The position numbers were made by a program, and so were the translations under genes. A stretch of 43,495 nt of DNA from Metalysinibacillus jejuensis (GTDB lineage: Bacteria; Bacillota; Bacilli; Bacillales_A; Planococcaceae), in NCBI RefSeq assembly GCF_003057615.1, contig NZ_QAFW01000019.1, positions 1-43,495 of the forward strand, in the 5' to 3' direction. This document shows positions 8,539 through 19,635 of this stretch, one piece after another. The notes under the pieces are model-generated. The model was not told the DNA's origin. It ran no database searches and saw only the letters and a list, made by a program, of their open reading frames with translations. Each line of letters opens with the position of its first letter. Position 1 is the stretch's first letter.

Positions 8539-9501
8539 GTGAATTATAAAAATAAAACACAACGTGTAACATGGATGTTTAGAGAATTACAAGAAGGTAA
8601 AATTTTAAAAAAGAAAGAATTAGCACTACAATTTAATGTGAGTTTAAAAACGATACAACGAGATATCGATGAGTTACGCAGTATTTTTGGTGAAGATTAC
8701 TCTCCGTATCATCTCGTTTACAGTAAAGCGCAAGGTGGCTATGTTTTAGATGCAGAGACGACGGACATTTTAAACGAACAAGAAATTTTAGCTACGCTTA
8801 AAATATTGTTAGAGTCCCGTGCATTTTTAAAAGAAGAGATGAAAGCGATTTTAAAGAAGATGTATCGCCATTTACCGCGTGAACGCCAGCGCATGATCGA
8901 TGCTTATGTGAGCAATGAAATGCATTATTACGTAGAGCTTACTCATCGCTCTTCTATCATGGATAAAGTGTATGAGCTAGCAGAGGCGAGTCGCGGCAAA
9001 CAAGCGGTAATGATCATGTATAAAAAAGAGCATGAACCTGAAGCGAAGGCTTATCATATTGAGCCGTTGGGTGTTGTTTTTTCCGAATTTTATTTTTATG
9101 TAATTGCGGAAAGCCATAACCCTGAGCGTCCTCATCCGGTCGCTTATCGCATTGATCGCATTGAGCATATTCATTGTAAGCAACGTTTTGAACGCTCAGA
9201 AACACAGCGCTTTGAAGAAAGTAAATTTCAGCAACGCATTCACTTTATGCATACTGGTGAAGTAGCGGTCGTGAAGTTACGCTTTAGCGGTACCTCGCCC
9301 GAAGCAGTGCTTGACCGCTTGCCGACGGGTAAAATTATTAAACGCGAAGCCAGTGCCGTAATAATTGAAGCTGAGGTGTATTTACGAGGTATTGAAATGT
9401 GGTTGCTTAGCCAAGGTGAAAACATGGAAGTGCTCGCTCCAGCAAGTTTACGAAAGCGCATGCAAGAGCGTGCAGAAAAATTAGTTAATTTGTATAAATA
9501 A
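8539..9501 (+). CDS. WYL-domain transcriptional regulator
   Basis: The protein has an N-terminal winged helix-turn-helix (KKKELALQFNVSLKTIQRDI, about residues 24-43), a helical linker, a WYL domain (AVMIMYKKEHEPEAKAYHIE, then a FYFYVIAE strand), and a C-terminal WCX-like region ending in MQERAEKL. WYL domains sense ligands, often nucleic acid or nucleotides, and many members repress stress or defence genes. The start is ambiguous: GTG at 8539 best fits the AGGTGAT ribosome site, while GTG 8530 and ATG 8533 lie too close to it. It has its own transcription unit. It occupies the place where yqfC and yqfD stand in spore-forming Bacillales. Its targets are unknown; autoregulation is likely but not shown. 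Confidence 0.88.
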   Translation: MNYKNKTQRVTWMFRELQEGKILKKKELALQFNVSLKTIQRDIDELRSIFGEDYSPYHLVYSKAQGGYVLDAETTDILNEQEILATLKILLESRAFLKEEMKAILKKMYRHLPRERQRMIDAYVSNEMHYYVELTHRSSIMDKVYELAEASRGKQAVMIMYKKEHEPEAKAYHIEPLGVVFSEFYFYVIAESHNPERPHPVAYRIDRIEHIHCKQRFERSETQRFEESKFQQRIHFMHTGEVAVVKLRFSGTSPEAVLDRLPTGKIIKREASAVIIEAEVYLRGIEMWLLSQGENMEVLAPASLRKRMQERAEKLVNLYK

Positions 9502-9579
9502 TATGGCAAAACCTTTTACAGATAAGCGTTTGAGTGATACAGTTAAACTGTGAAAAATCTGTAGTAAGGGGATTAGTGA

Positions 9580-10542
9580 ATGTCAGAAAATAAAGCAACT
9601 TTGCAAGTCGATGACCCAAATGAAGCCATTATGCTACTTGGGATGGCAGATGCCAATATTAAAATGATTGAAGAAGCTTTTCATGTGCAAATTGTCACAC
9701 GCGGTGAAAGTATCCAACTCATGGGTGAAGACGACGCAACCCAGCGTGCCACTGATGTGCTGAATGCTTTACTGCAGGTCATTCGTAAAAATAGCAATAT
9801 TGATATGCGCGATGTTGCTTCAGCTATCGAAATGGAGCATAAAGGCACCTTAGCTTTTTTTAGCGCGTTATATGATGAAGAAATTGCGCGCAGTGCCAAG
9901 GGGAAGCCAATCCGTGCTAAAACGATTGGGCAGCGCGAGTATATTCGTGCCATACGCCATCGCGACGTAGTCTTTGGCATAGGGCCAGCAGGTACAGGTA
10001 AAACGTATTTAGCTGTCGTTATGGCAACGCAAGCATTGCGTACGGGACAAGTGAAAAAAATTATTTTAACACGCCCAGCCGTAGAGGCAGGCGAGTCGCT
10101 CGGTTTCTTACCAGGTGACTTAAAAGAGAAGGTCGATCCGTATTTACGTCCGCTGTATGATGCGCTGCACGATATGTACGGGGCGGAGCAAACGGACCGC
10201 TTAATTGAACGTGGTACAATTGAAATTGCGCCGCTTGCCTATATGCGTGGTCGTACGTTAGATGATGCTTTCGTCATTTTAGACGAAGCGCAAAACACGA
10301 CGCACCCGCAAATGAAAATGTTTTTAACGCGCTTAGGTTTTAACTCTAAAATGGTTGTAACTGGTGATAAAACGCAAATTGACTTGCCGCGCAATACGAA
10401 GTCAGGGCTCATTATTGCGGAGCGCATTTTGCAAAATGTTGAGGGAATTCATATTCAAACATTAGAGCAAGGCGATGTCGTGCGTCACCCGATGGTAGCT
10501 AAAATTATTCAAGCGTATACAGAGAACGAAAATGAAATGTGA
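9580..10542 (+). CDS. phoH: PhoH family ATPase
   Basis: The 320-residue protein has an N-terminal KH-like region (about 1-110) and a PhoH ATPase domain with Walker A GPAGTGKT (near residue 135) and Walker B VILDEAQN. This class (PhoL/YbeZ) works with YbeY and ribosome or rRNA processing factors; ybeY follows one gene downstream. GGGGATTAGTG precedes the ATG. Length matches Bacillus PhoH (319). Confidence 0.95.
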   Translation: MSENKATLQVDDPNEAIMLLGMADANIKMIEEAFHVQIVTRGESIQLMGEDDATQRATDVLNALLQVIRKNSNIDMRDVASAIEMEHKGTLAFFSALYDEEIARSAKGKPIRAKTIGQREYIRAIRHRDVVFGIGPAGTGKTYLAVVMATQALRTGQVKKIILTRPAVEAGESLGFLPGDLKEKVDPYLRPLYDALHDMYGAEQTDRLIERGTIEIAPLAYMRGRTLDDAFVILDEAQNTTHPQMKMFLTRLGFNSKMVVTGDKTQIDLPRNTKSGLIIAERILQNVEGIHIQTLEQGDVVRHPMVAKIIQAYTENENEM

Positions 10543-10570
10543 CAGCTACAAATTTTGTAGCTGTTTTTTT
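10542..10570 (+). terminator. terminator after phoH
   Basis: A perfect 10-bp stem (ACAGCTACAA with TTGTAGCTGT) begins in the stop codon of phoH and is followed by eight T. It separates phoH from the pgpH operon. Confidence 0.92.
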
Positions 10571-10632
10571 GGCTTTTTTACGGTAAAACGGCGCATAACT
10601 TGTTATGATAAGTAATGGAAGGAGTGCGTTTT

Positions 10633-12732
10633 GTGGAAAAACAAATCGATAAAATAATGAAGTTAATTAATTTTCGTTATTTTTTAGTCGTTGTACTTGC
10701 CTTAACCGGATTATTGCAATTTAGTTTAATGCTTGGCAATGTACAAGGCACCACGTATAATTTTAAACCTTTGCAATTAGCACCAGAGACGGTTCGATCA
10801 ACGAAAACGATTGAAGATACCGTTAAAACCGAACAAGAAAAAGCGAAGGCTGCGCTAGAAGTAAAACCTGTGTATGTTTTTTCGGACGCCATTGTAGGGC
10901 AACGAACCGCAATTGTTACCTCGCTATTTGATTATATAACGACTGCACAAGAAGAAGCCGACACCAAAGAGGCGCAACTAAAAGCACTAAAGAAAAAGCT
11001 AGCTTCTGTAGATAATAAAGAAATTAAAATCGATTTATCGGATGAGCAACTAACCGCGTTACTCGCGCTCGATAATAAACAGCTCGTGCACGCTAAAAAA
11101 GAAGTGGTGAGCTTTGTGAAAGCGGCGCTCGAACGCCCGATTCGTACAGAGCGTGTAGCGAGTGAGCAAGATGCGGTAGAGTCTAAAATACGCGCGCGTT
11201 TGCCGCTAAATTTAGCAGCACAAGATGCCATCGTACATATTGGTCGAGCGAGCATCGTAGAAACAGAAATACTAGATAAGGACCAAACGAATAAACTGAT
11301 AGAACAGGCGCGAGCAAGCGTTGAGCCAACGCGTGTGTTACAAGGGCAAATTATCGTGCAAGAAGGCCAAATTATTAACGATGATATGTATCGTCAGCTC
11401 GAGTTACTCGGCATGACTGATAATCAGCGTTCTTTAAAGCCAGTAGCTGGTTTAGCGCTCTTTATTTTACTGGAGATGACCTTTATTTATATGCTGTTTG
11501 AGCGAGAGCCATTAACGCTGCGCAAAAAGCGTAACGCGCTGCTGATTACGATGATTATTTATGCGATGTCCATCGTTTTAATGAAGCTCGTTAGCTTAAT
11601 TGCCAATGATTTTGATATGCTCATTTTCTTCGTTTTCCCGACGGCTTTAGCGACCATGCTCGTACGCATGCTAGTTAATGAGCGCACCGCTATTTTAATT
11701 ACCGTGCTCATTGCAGCGGCAGCGGGTGTTATTTTCCAAGAAGGCTATTCGGCTGTATTACAAATGGAAATGGCGCTCTATATTATTTTCGGTGGCTTTG
11801 CGAGCTTGTTCTTTATGCGCACGGTCGAAAAACGTTCGCATATTTTAACGGCAAGTGGTATTGTTTCGCTCGTTAACCTTGTGTTTATTATGTTTTACTT
11901 ATTGATGACACAGTCAAACTATGGCATGAAAGAGCTGTTATTTTATGCAGTAGCGGCGTTTGCCTCGGGCTTTATGTCAGGAACGCTCGCGATGGGCTTA
12001 TTGCCATTTTTCGAATCAGCGTTCGGGGTATTATCGGCCCTGCGCTTAATTGAGCTATCTAACCCTAACCACCCGCTATTGAAAAAATTACTCGTTGAAA
12101 CGCCAGGCACGTATCATCATAGTGTGATGGTAGCTAATTTAGCTGAGGCGGCATGTGAGGAGATTGGGGCAGACGGCTTGCTAGCGCGCGTTGGTTGTTA
12201 TTATCATGACGTAGGTAAAACAGTACGCCCGACCTTCTTCATTGAAAACCAAATGGCAGGCATGAACCCACACGATGCGATGGCACCTGAAAAAAGTGCT
12301 GAAATTATTATGGCGCATACGACAGACGGTGCTGATTTACTGCGCAAACATAAAATGCCGCAAGAAATTATTGATATCGCGCTTCAACACCATGGTACGA
12401 GTTTATTAAAGTTTTTCTGGTATAAAGCGAAAGAAGAGGGGAAAGAATTAGACGAAGCCGACTTCCGCTACCCTGGTCCTAAGCCACAAACGACCGAGGC
12501 GGCAGTCATTAGTGTAGCCGATAGCGTAGAAGCTGCGGTGCGCTCAATGAAAGAGCCAACACCTGAGAAAATTCGTAAGCTGGTGCAAGCCATTATTGAT
12601 GATCGTTTAAAAGATGATCAATTTGATGAATGTGATATTTCCATTAAACAATTAAAAACGATAGAAGAAGTACTATGCGAAACATTGAACGGGATTTTCC
12701 ATTCACGCATTGAGTACCCTGAAATGAAGTAA
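10633..12732 (+). CDS. pgpH: cyclic-di-AMP phosphodiesterase PgpH
   Basis: PgpH is a membrane HD-domain enzyme that hydrolyses c-di-AMP. The roughly 699-residue protein has one N-terminal membrane segment, a large extracellular 7TMR-HDED domain (about 45-270), seven membrane helices, and a cytoplasmic HD domain. Visible metal ligands include H in TYHHSVM and the paired H525-D526 in YYHDVGKT, then HH in LQHHGT. I chose GTG at 10633 because AAGGAG (10619-10624) lies 8 nt upstream; the in-frame ATG at 10615 overlaps that ribosome site. It heads a packed operon with ybeY, dgkA, cdd and era. Confidence 0.95.
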   Translation: MEKQIDKIMKLINFRYFLVVVLALTGLLQFSLMLGNVQGTTYNFKPLQLAPETVRSTKTIEDTVKTEQEKAKAALEVKPVYVFSDAIVGQRTAIVTSLFDYITTAQEEADTKEAQLKALKKKLASVDNKEIKIDLSDEQLTALLALDNKQLVHAKKEVVSFVKAALERPIRTERVASEQDAVESKIRARLPLNLAAQDAIVHIGRASIVETEILDKDQTNKLIEQARASVEPTRVLQGQIIVQEGQIINDDMYRQLELLGMTDNQRSLKPVAGLALFILLEMTFIYMLFEREPLTLRKKRNALLITMIIYAMSIVLMKLVSLIANDFDMLIFFVFPTALATMLVRMLVNERTAILITVLIAAAAGVIFQEGYSAVLQMEMALYIIFGGFASLFFMRTVEKRSHILTASGIVSLVNLVFIMFYLLMTQSNYGMKELLFYAVAAFASGFMSGTLAMGLLPFFESAFGVLSALRLIELSNPNHPLLKKLLVETPGTYHHSVMVANLAEAACEEIGADGLLARVGCYYHDVGKTVRPTFFIENQMAGMNPHDAMAPEKSAEIIMAHTTDGADLLRKHKMPQEIIDIALQHHGTSLLKFFWYKAKEEGKELDEADFRYPGPKPQTTEAAVISVADSVEAAVRSMKEPTPEKIRKLVQAIIDDRLKDDQFDECDISIKQLKTIEEVLCETLNGIFHSRIEYPEMK

Positions 12733-12744
12733 GGAGCGAATGGT

Positions 12745-13203
12745 ATGGTAACGATTGATTTTTTAGATGAAACAGCTGAGGTGAAGCCAGCTCATCAACA
12801 ACTTGTGGATGCGATTTTACGCCACGCACTCACGCACTTAGGCATTAAGGAAGACGCGGAGATTTCGGTAACATTTGTAACGAATGCGGCCATCCAAGAA
12901 ATTAATCGCGACTACCGCGATAAAGATGCACCGACCGACGTCATTTCTTTTGCCCTCGAGGAAGAAGAAGACATCGTCGTACCAGGTATGCCACGCATGC
13001 TAGGTGATATTATTATTTCGACGGAGCGCACAGCGGAGCAAGCAGCGTCGTACGGACATACCTTTGAGCGTGAACTCGGATTTTTAGCCGTGCACGGTTT
13101 ACTGCATTTACTTGGCTATGACCATATGAATGAAGCGGATGAGCGTGAAATGTTTAGTAAACAAGACGAAATTTTAACTACTTTCGGTTTAGCGCGCGAA
13201 TGA
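12745..13203 (+). CDS. ybeY: endoribonuclease YbeY
   Basis: YbeY matures the 3' end of 16S rRNA and takes part in ribosome quality control. The 152-residue protein shows the zinc motif [11 protein letters not shown] with ligands H117, H121 and H127. AAGGAG lies 8 nt before the ATG at 12745; the ATG at 12740 is in another frame. It overlaps dgkA by 4 nt (ATGA), so translation is coupled. Confidence 0.95.
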   Translation: MVTIDFLDETAEVKPAHQQLVDAILRHALTHLGIKEDAEISVTFVTNAAIQEINRDYRDKDAPTDVISFALEEEEDIVVPGMPRMLGDIIISTERTAEQAASYGHTFERELGFLAVHGLLHLLGYDHMNEADEREMFSKQDEILTTFGLARE

Positions 13204-13550
13204 ACGTCACCAAATTTATTCGTTCATTTGGTTACGCCTTTGCCGGCATACGCAGTAGCTTTAGCGAACAAAATTTTCGCTCGCATTGTTTAAGTGCCAT
13301 CGTCGTCATTATTGCCGCGTGGTGGACTGGTTTTACATTAATCGAGTGGTGTGTGTTATTGCTCGTCATCGGCGTGATGCTTGCGCTAGAAATGCTAAAT
13401 ACAGCGATTGAGCGCGTGGTAGATTTAGCATCGCCTGACGTGCATCCACTTGCTAAACAAGCGAAGGATATTGCTGCAGGTGCTGTGTTAGTATTTGCTT
13501 GCATTAGTGCACTAATTGGCGCATTATTATTTTTACCGAAATGGTTATAA
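13200..13550 (+). CDS. dgkA: undecaprenol/diacylglycerol kinase
   Basis: This small integral membrane kinase phosphorylates undecaprenol (in Gram-positives) to recycle the lipid carrier for cell-wall synthesis. The 116-residue protein has three membrane helices and the family motif [16 protein letters not shown], with active-site glutamates. Its start codon overlaps the ybeY stop. Confidence 0.93.
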   Translation: MNVTKFIRSFGYAFAGIRSSFSEQNFRSHCLSAIVVIIAAWWTGFTLIEWCVLLLVIGVMLALEMLNTAIERVVDLASPDVHPLAKQAKDIAAGAVLVFACISALIGALLFLPKWL

Positions 13551-13561
13551 GGAGCTTTTAA

Positions 13562-14861
<1,300 letters not shown>

Positions 14862-14863
14862 GC

Positions 14864-14893
14864 AAGAGGAGGGCTTATGGCCTTCCTCTTTTT
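14864..14893 (+). terminator. hairpin with T run between era and recO
   Basis: AAGAGGAGGGC pairs with GCCTTCCTCTT around a TTAT loop and is followed by TTT. The T run is short, so partial termination or attenuation into recO is more likely than a full stop, since recO has no obvious promoter of its own. Confidence 0.6.
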
Positions 14894-14910
14894 AAAGGAG
14901 TGAGGCGCAG

Positions 14911-15672
14911 ATGTTACACAAATGGGAAGGCTATGTTTTGCGCACGCATGACTACGGCGAAGCGAATAAAATCGTTGTGCTCATGACGCGTGAGGCGGGG
15001 AAAGTAGCAGTTATGGCGCGCGGGGCACGTCGTCCGAAAAGCCGTTTAGCTGCAATGACGCAAGTGTTTACGCACGGGCAGTTTATGGTACAGCGCTACA
15101 CGGGCATGGGCACGTTAAATCAAGCCGAGCCGCTAGAAGCACTGCGTCATTTGCGCTCGGATATTATCGCGATGGCCTACGGTAGCTACATTGTAGAGCT
15201 ACTCGACCGTGTCGTTGAAGAAGGCAACCCGGAGCCGTTTGCATTTGATGTGTTGCAATATGCGTTGCAAGCGATAGATGAACAAGACGACCCTGAAGCG
15301 GTGGCGCTCGTTGTAGCGTGGAAGTTGCTATCGTATACAGGCGTGCAACCGATTTTACACGCCTGTGCAGGGTGCGGTGCAACAGAAGGCGAATTTGCCT
15401 TTTCATTTACGCAAGGCGGCTTTTTATGTCACAATTGCTTTTCATTAGATCCGTATATTATTCGGCTAAAGCCCGTACATGTGCGTTTAATTCGCATGTT
15501 TTATACGGTGCCGATCGATCAAATTGGCAAAATTACGCTCAAGCCGGCGACGAAACGCTTAATCAAAACGATTATTTCTACCATTTATGAGGAGCAAACC
15601 GGCATTCAGCTGAAGTCGAAAAAATTTATTGATCAACTAGATAAAATGCAACTACCAGCGCAACGAGAGTAG
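14911..15672 (+). CDS. recO: DNA repair protein RecO
   Basis: RecO anneals single strands and, with RecF and RecR, loads RecA in recombinational repair. The 253-residue protein has an N-terminal OB fold (WEGYVLRTHDYGEANKI), a helical middle and a zinc finger with C152, C155, C173 and C176 (CAGC and CHNC). AGGAG lies upstream of the ATG. In Bacillus yqzL lies between era and recO; it is missing here. The usual next genes glyQ and glyS are not present. Confidence 0.95.
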   Translation: MLHKWEGYVLRTHDYGEANKIVVLMTREAGKVAVMARGARRPKSRLAAMTQVFTHGQFMVQRYTGMGTLNQAEPLEALRHLRSDIIAMAYGSYIVELLDRVVEEGNPEPFAFDVLQYALQAIDEQDDPEAVALVVAWKLLSYTGVQPILHACAGCGATEGEFAFSFTQGGFLCHNCFSLDPYIIRLKPVHVRLIRMFYTVPIDQIGKITLKPATKRLIKTIISTIYEEQTGIQLKSKKFIDQLDKMQLPAQRE

Positions 15673-15681
15673 GCCACAAAG

Positions 15682-15714
15682 CGTGCAATTCCTTCGAGGG
15701 ATTGCACGTTTTTT
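15682..15714 (+). terminator. terminator after recO
   Basis: CGTGCAATTCC and GGGATTGCACG form a stem (one mismatch) followed by TTTTTT. Confidence 0.88.
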
Positions 15715-16122
15715 ATTAGCATTGTAGCTAAATGCGATGTAAGCGAAAGTGTATTAAGTCACGTAGTTACAATTGTGCGAATATAGTAGTGACACGTTCG
15801 ATGATAACTTTGCTACCGAATGATATTTTGTAGAGGGTAGACGATTTTTGCCTAAATTAGTTGGAATTGCTACAACTCCAATACTATATAAAGTTTTAGC
15901 AATATTTTTAATGTCGTGGAACGTCGCACTTTGTACATCATAGGCTTGTGAAAGCTCTTCCCCTACGTTTAAAAAAACGCTAATCATTTACCTCTAGTCC
16001 ATTAGTGGCTAGAGGTTTTTTGCTGTGTTGCTTCTCGCTATGATGAATGTTTGTAGGCGTCTATTCATGTAAGTTATTTCTTTACTTAAGCCACTTAAGC
16101 GGTGTATTATGCATAAATGTTG
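15715..16122. other. gene-poor stretch between two terminators, possible gene relic
   Basis: No convincing gene is present. A minus-strand frame (15754-15987, 77 codons) contains FHDIKNIAKTLYSIGVVAIP, which faintly recalls the DUF2975 membrane family (the KALKNIK region), but it lacks a good ribosome site and the rest of that family. I read it as a possible relic at most. A strong plus-strand terminator at 15991-16021 shows that something was, or is, transcribed rightward here. Confidence 0.25.
15991..16021 (+). terminator. intrinsic terminator with no clear upstream gene
   Basis: CCTCTAG-TCCA and TGG-CTAGAGG pair around TTAG, followed by TTTTTT. It lies 280 nt after the recO terminator with no gene between them on the plus strand. 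Confidence 0.85.
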
Positions 16123-16128
16123 TATAAT
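16123..16128 (+). promoter_or_regulatory. -10 element upstream of the SulP gene
   Basis: A perfect TATAAT, preceded by TTG, lies 47 nt before the start codon. No good -35 is seen at 16-18 bp. Confidence 0.45.
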
Positions 16129-16174
16129 GAAGATGTAGCATTCCTACAAAAATCATCAGGAAGAAGGGAACGGT

Positions 16175-17743
16175 TTGTTTAAAGATGATCGATTTGCGCA
16201 TTATAATGCAGCTGGCTTTCGTCGTGACATGGTGGCAGGGATTACGGTAGGTATCGTAGCTATCCCCCTTGGCATGGCGTTTGCGATTGCTTCTGGTGTG
16301 AAACCCGAATACGGCTTGTATACGACAATTATTGCCGGATTTCTCGTTGCACTACTCGGCGGCTCTCGCTACCAGGTTGCAGGACCGACAGGCGCATTTA
16401 TCCCAATACTGCTCGCTATTGTGTTGCAGTACGGATATGAAGATTTATTAATCGCAGGCTTTTTAGCGGGTATCTTTTTGCTCATTATGAGTGTATTAGG
16501 GGTGAGCCAGCTCATTCAGTTTGTGCCTCGCTCAGTGACGATAGGTTTTACCGCAGGCATTGCCGTCATTATTTTTAGTGGGCAGATTGCCAATTTCTTT
16601 GGCTTAACGGATGTCAAAAAATATGAGTATTTTCACCAAAATATGCTCGAGCTTTGGCACCGAGCGAGCACGTATAATGGCTATAGTATAGCGCTTGCTC
16701 TTATCGGCTTTGCGACGATTTTACTCGTGACGAAGTTTGCGAAGCGCTTACCTGTACTACTTGTGGCGCTCGTTGTACCGACGGCTATTTCCGTACTATT
16801 TTTTGATGGAAAAGTAGATACGATTGGTACGGCATTTGGCGGTATTCCGAGTGCGTTACCGTCATTTATTTGGCCACAAATCACGTTTGAAAAAGTAATG
16901 TATTTATGGCAACCTGCGCTCATTATTGCTGCGCTCGGCGCTATTGAGTCGCTATTATCGACTGTAGTGGCAGATGAAATGACGCATACGAAACATAATG
17001 CGAAGCGCGAGCTATTCGGTCAAGGGATTGCCAATATGGTAACGCCGCTATTCGGTGGTATTCCCGCTACGGGTGCCATTGCACGTACGGCGACAAATAT
17101 TCGTTCGGGTGGCGTTAGCCCCGTGTCGAGCATGGTGCAAAGTGTTTTTGTGCTACTTTTCGTCGTACTGCTCGGCCCGTATGCTTCATACATCCCGCTT
17201 GCCGCGATGGCACCTATTTTAATGCATGTATCATGGAATATGGTATCGCGCGACGCGTTTATGCAAATTGGGCGTGTGAAATCAGGCGATGCAGTCGTGC
17301 TATGGGTAACTTTTTTACTGACTATCTTCGTGGATTTAACGACAGCTGTCCAAGTCGGGATTTTACTCGCAGCAGTCTTTTTCTTAAAGAAAATGATCGG
17401 CGAACTGCGCTTTCACGTCGTGGCACCGACCGCTGCGGAGACGAGCCAATTTGGTAGTGCTGTAACGAAATGTGTCGTAAAAGGTCCGCTCTTTTTCGGT
17501 ACCGCTAAACGCTTTGAAGAAGCATTTCCGGATTGGTTAACGAGCGACATATTATTGCTAGACTGTGCGGGTGTATCTGCACTGGATGCGACAGGGGAAG
17601 CGGCGCTCGCGAGCTTAGTTGCACGTGCGCAGGAAGAGGATATCCGTCTCATTATTAAAAAGTTGCCGCTTGAACAACGCTCGTGGTTAAAACGAAGTGG
17701 TTTGTATACGCAAATTGGTGAACATAATTTTTATAATGCTTAA
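16175..17743 (+). CDS. SulP-family anion transporter with STAS domain
   Basis: The 522-residue protein has the SulP fold: about 12-14 membrane segments over residues 15-410, including the signature region VAGPTGAFIPIL, and a cytoplasmic STAS domain (about 420-520; DILLLDCAGVSALDATGEAAL). SulP proteins move sulfate, bicarbonate or dicarboxylates. The C-terminal STAS form is shared by sulfate permeases and the DauA (YchM) succinate transporter, and no sulfate-assimilation gene is adjacent, so the substrate is open. The start is a TTG at 16175 with AAGGG upstream. The gene is a single unit ending at a bidirectional terminator. Confidence 0.9.
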   Translation: MFKDDRFAHYNAAGFRRDMVAGITVGIVAIPLGMAFAIASGVKPEYGLYTTIIAGFLVALLGGSRYQVAGPTGAFIPILLAIVLQYGYEDLLIAGFLAGIFLLIMSVLGVSQLIQFVPRSVTIGFTAGIAVIIFSGQIANFFGLTDVKKYEYFHQNMLELWHRASTYNGYSIALALIGFATILLVTKFAKRLPVLLVALVVPTAISVLFFDGKVDTIGTAFGGIPSALPSFIWPQITFEKVMYLWQPALIIAALGAIESLLSTVVADEMTHTKHNAKRELFGQGIANMVTPLFGGIPATGAIARTATNIRSGGVSPVSSMVQSVFVLLFVVLLGPYASYIPLAAMAPILMHVSWNMVSRDAFMQIGRVKSGDAVVLWVTFLLTIFVDLTTAVQVGILLAAVFFLKKMIGELRFHVVAPTAAETSQFGSAVTKCVVKGPLFFGTAKRFEEAFPDWLTSDILLLDCAGVSALDATGEAALASLVARAQEEDIRLIIKKLPLEQRSWLKRSGLYTQIGEHNFYNA

Positions 17744-17747
17744 AGAG

Positions 17748-17799
17748 AAAACGCATGAAATCGTAGGAGGGGAAAGTGCCTCCTTGATTTCATGCGTTT
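17748..17799. terminator. bidirectional terminator between SulP and chemoreceptor genes
   Basis: AAACGCATGAAATC and GATTTCATGCGTTT form a 14-bp perfect outer stem, with an inner AGGAGG/CCTCCT helix. The two genes converge on it. Confidence 0.85.
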
Positions 17800-17801
17800 C
17801 T

Positions 17802-19493
17802 TTAACGTAACTGGAATTGTGTAACTTCATCTTGCAAGTCTTGTGCGACATTTGCGAGTGATTGTGTACTTGTAGAAATTTGTTGCATAGCAGCGAGTTG
17901 TTGTTCCGTAGCAGCGCCAGTATCTTGAGCGGTGTTAGCAGATTGCTGTGCTAAATCTTGCAATTGATTCGTACTGCGTAAAACTTCCGATGCCATCGCT
18001 TGAATTTGCTGTACAGCTGCAGACACCGTCTCTACACGGCCGTTGACATCATCAACAGATTGTTCAATCGTCGTAAAGACGTCGCGGGAGGCAGCGGAGC
18101 GATTTAGCCCTTCTGCGACCGTTGCCTGACCAGTTTGAATAGATTGTACCGCTTGTTCAGCAGCTTGACGTACATCTTGAATCATCGTTTCGATACGCGT
18201 AGCCGATTGCTTTGATTCTTCAGCGAGCTTACGTACTTCATCAGCTACGACAGCGAAGCCTTTGCCGTTTTCGCCAGCGCGTGCCGCTTCGATGGCTGCA
18301 TTGAGTGCAAGTAAATTCGTTTGTTCCGAAATGCCTGTAATTAGCGCCGACACTTCCTCAATTTCAACCGCACGTTTGGCCATCACTTCCATAATCGAAG
18401 TAGACTCACCAATCGTCGTATCAATTGCTGTCATATGCGTAGATACTTCATGCACGACGTCTACGCCTTCATGGACTAGACTGCGCATTGTCGTTGCAGC
18501 TTGCAACATTTCTTCATTGCTTTCGGCAATTTGATCAATGCCTTCACCGACTTCATGCAATGAGTCAATGGACTGTAAAATATAATTCGCTTGTGTTTCA
18601 CTTGTCGTCATATTTTGCTCTGCCGCTTGCGCTACCATTTCTGAAGAAGCTAAGCTTTGTTCGGCACTCGCAGACAATTCTTCAGATTGTGCGGCAAGTT
18701 CGGTAGCGGAGTGTTCCATTTTGCGAACGACGCCATTCCACGTCTGCAGTAAAGTGTTAACGGCTGTAGCCATTGCTCCTAATTCACCTTCTGCTTTCAC
18801 GTCGAGTGGGGCGATGTTTAAGTTACCTTTTGCCATCTCTTCAATCGTACGTGTCGTAGCAATGACGGGTGGCGAAATGCCGCGGTTCGCCACATACGTA
18901 ATCACTAAGCTTGCGAGTAGCGTTACGACAAGTGCACCTGCGATAAACCATAATGATTTCGTCGTTATCGCATTCAGCTCGTTATTATGTTCAGCTAAAT
19001 CCGCTTCGATTTGGTCTTTTAAAGCGAGTGTTTCGCTAAGTAGCTTCTCATTCGCTTCTGTGCCGATGGCTAACACTTCATTTAAACGAGCTTCATTCGT
19101 TAAATTCGTTAAAATTTGGTCGGAGCTGGTCGTATAAAGCGTTGCCGCATCAAGTATCGTTTGGACAGCTGGTTCATACTCCTTATGTACCATCGTTTGT
19201 AGCGTAGTAAGTATGTCGTGTAATTGTTGTTGCTCATTGTCGACAGTTTCAATATAAGCGTCGTCTTGATAAAGTAAAAATCCTCGTATGCCTGCTACAA
19301 TTTGCCCTTGTAAAATCATGACGTTTTCTAAATGGTTAACTTGCTCTACGTCATCCTCTAATAGCCCCGTGTAGTTGTTATTGATAATGCGTGCGGTATT
19401 GATGCCAATCCCGCCGATAAGTAGTGTTAATAAAATTAAAATAGAAAATGAAACTAACAATTTCCCCCGAATCGTCTTTAACATTGTCTTCAT
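17802..19493 (-). CDS. methyl-accepting chemotaxis protein
   Basis: The 563-residue receptor has a first membrane helix (about 9-31), an extracellular four-helix-bundle sensor (about 32-180), a second membrane helix (about 185-206), a HAMP domain (about 207-260), and a long signalling coiled coil. The hairpin tip [19 protein letters not shown] is perfectly conserved, so coupling to CheA and CheW is expected. There is no CheR-binding pentapeptide at the C-terminus (it ends TQFQLR). The ligand is unknown; the 4HB type often senses small organic acids or amino acids. The start is ambiguous: AGGAG is 2 nt from the first ATG and 11 nt from an in-frame ATG at 19484. No other chemotaxis genes are nearby. 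Confidence 0.93.
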   Translation of the reverse strand: MKTMLKTIRGKLLVSFSILILLTLLIGGIGINTARIINNNYTGLLEDDVEQVNHLENVMILQGQIVAGIRGFLLYQDDAYIETVDNEQQQLHDILTTLQTMVHKEYEPAVQTILDAATLYTTSSDQILTNLTNEARLNEVLAIGTEANEKLLSETLALKDQIEADLAEHNNELNAITTKSLWFIAGALVVTLLASLVITYVANRGISPPVIATTRTIEEMAKGNLNIAPLDVKAEGELGAMATAVNTLLQTWNGVVRKMEHSATELAAQSEELSASAEQSLASSEMVAQAAEQNMTTSETQANYILQSIDSLHEVGEGIDQIAESNEEMLQAATTMRSLVHEGVDVVHEVSTHMTAIDTTIGESTSIMEVMAKRAVEIEEVSALITGISEQTNLLALNAAIEAARAGENGKGFAVVADEVRKLAEESKQSATRIETMIQDVRQAAEQAVQSIQTGQATVAEGLNRSAASRDVFTTIEQSVDDVNGRVETVSAAVQQIQAMASEVLRSTNQLQDLAQQSANTAQDTGAATEQQLAAMQQISTSTQSLANVAQDLQDEVTQFQLR

Positions 19494-19525
19494 AACTCCT
19501 TTACATTTATGTCTTATTACTTACT

Positions 19526-19554
19526 ATTATCGGGTACGAATAGTATAAAGTCAA
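19526..19554 (-). promoter_or_regulatory. SigA-type promoter of the chemoreceptor gene
   Basis: On the minus strand TTGACT (19554-19549) and GATAAT (19531-19526) are 17 bp apart, 33 nt from the start codon. The SigA match is notable because Bacillus chemoreceptors commonly use SigD. Confidence 0.75.
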
Positions 19555-19635
19555 AGTAGCTGTTTAGGTAAAAAGATATTATTAAGAGAATGTTACTACT
19601 GGTGCTAATAAACTGGTTCCAAAGTCTGGAAAACG

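Noticed and set aside
10615-10632. ATG at 10615 as the pgpH start
   Set aside because: It overlaps the AAGGAG ribosome site that fits the GTG at 10633.
15754-15987. 77-codon minus-strand gene
   Set aside because: Poor ribosome site, starts next to a terminator and matches no family convincingly; kept only as a possible relic.
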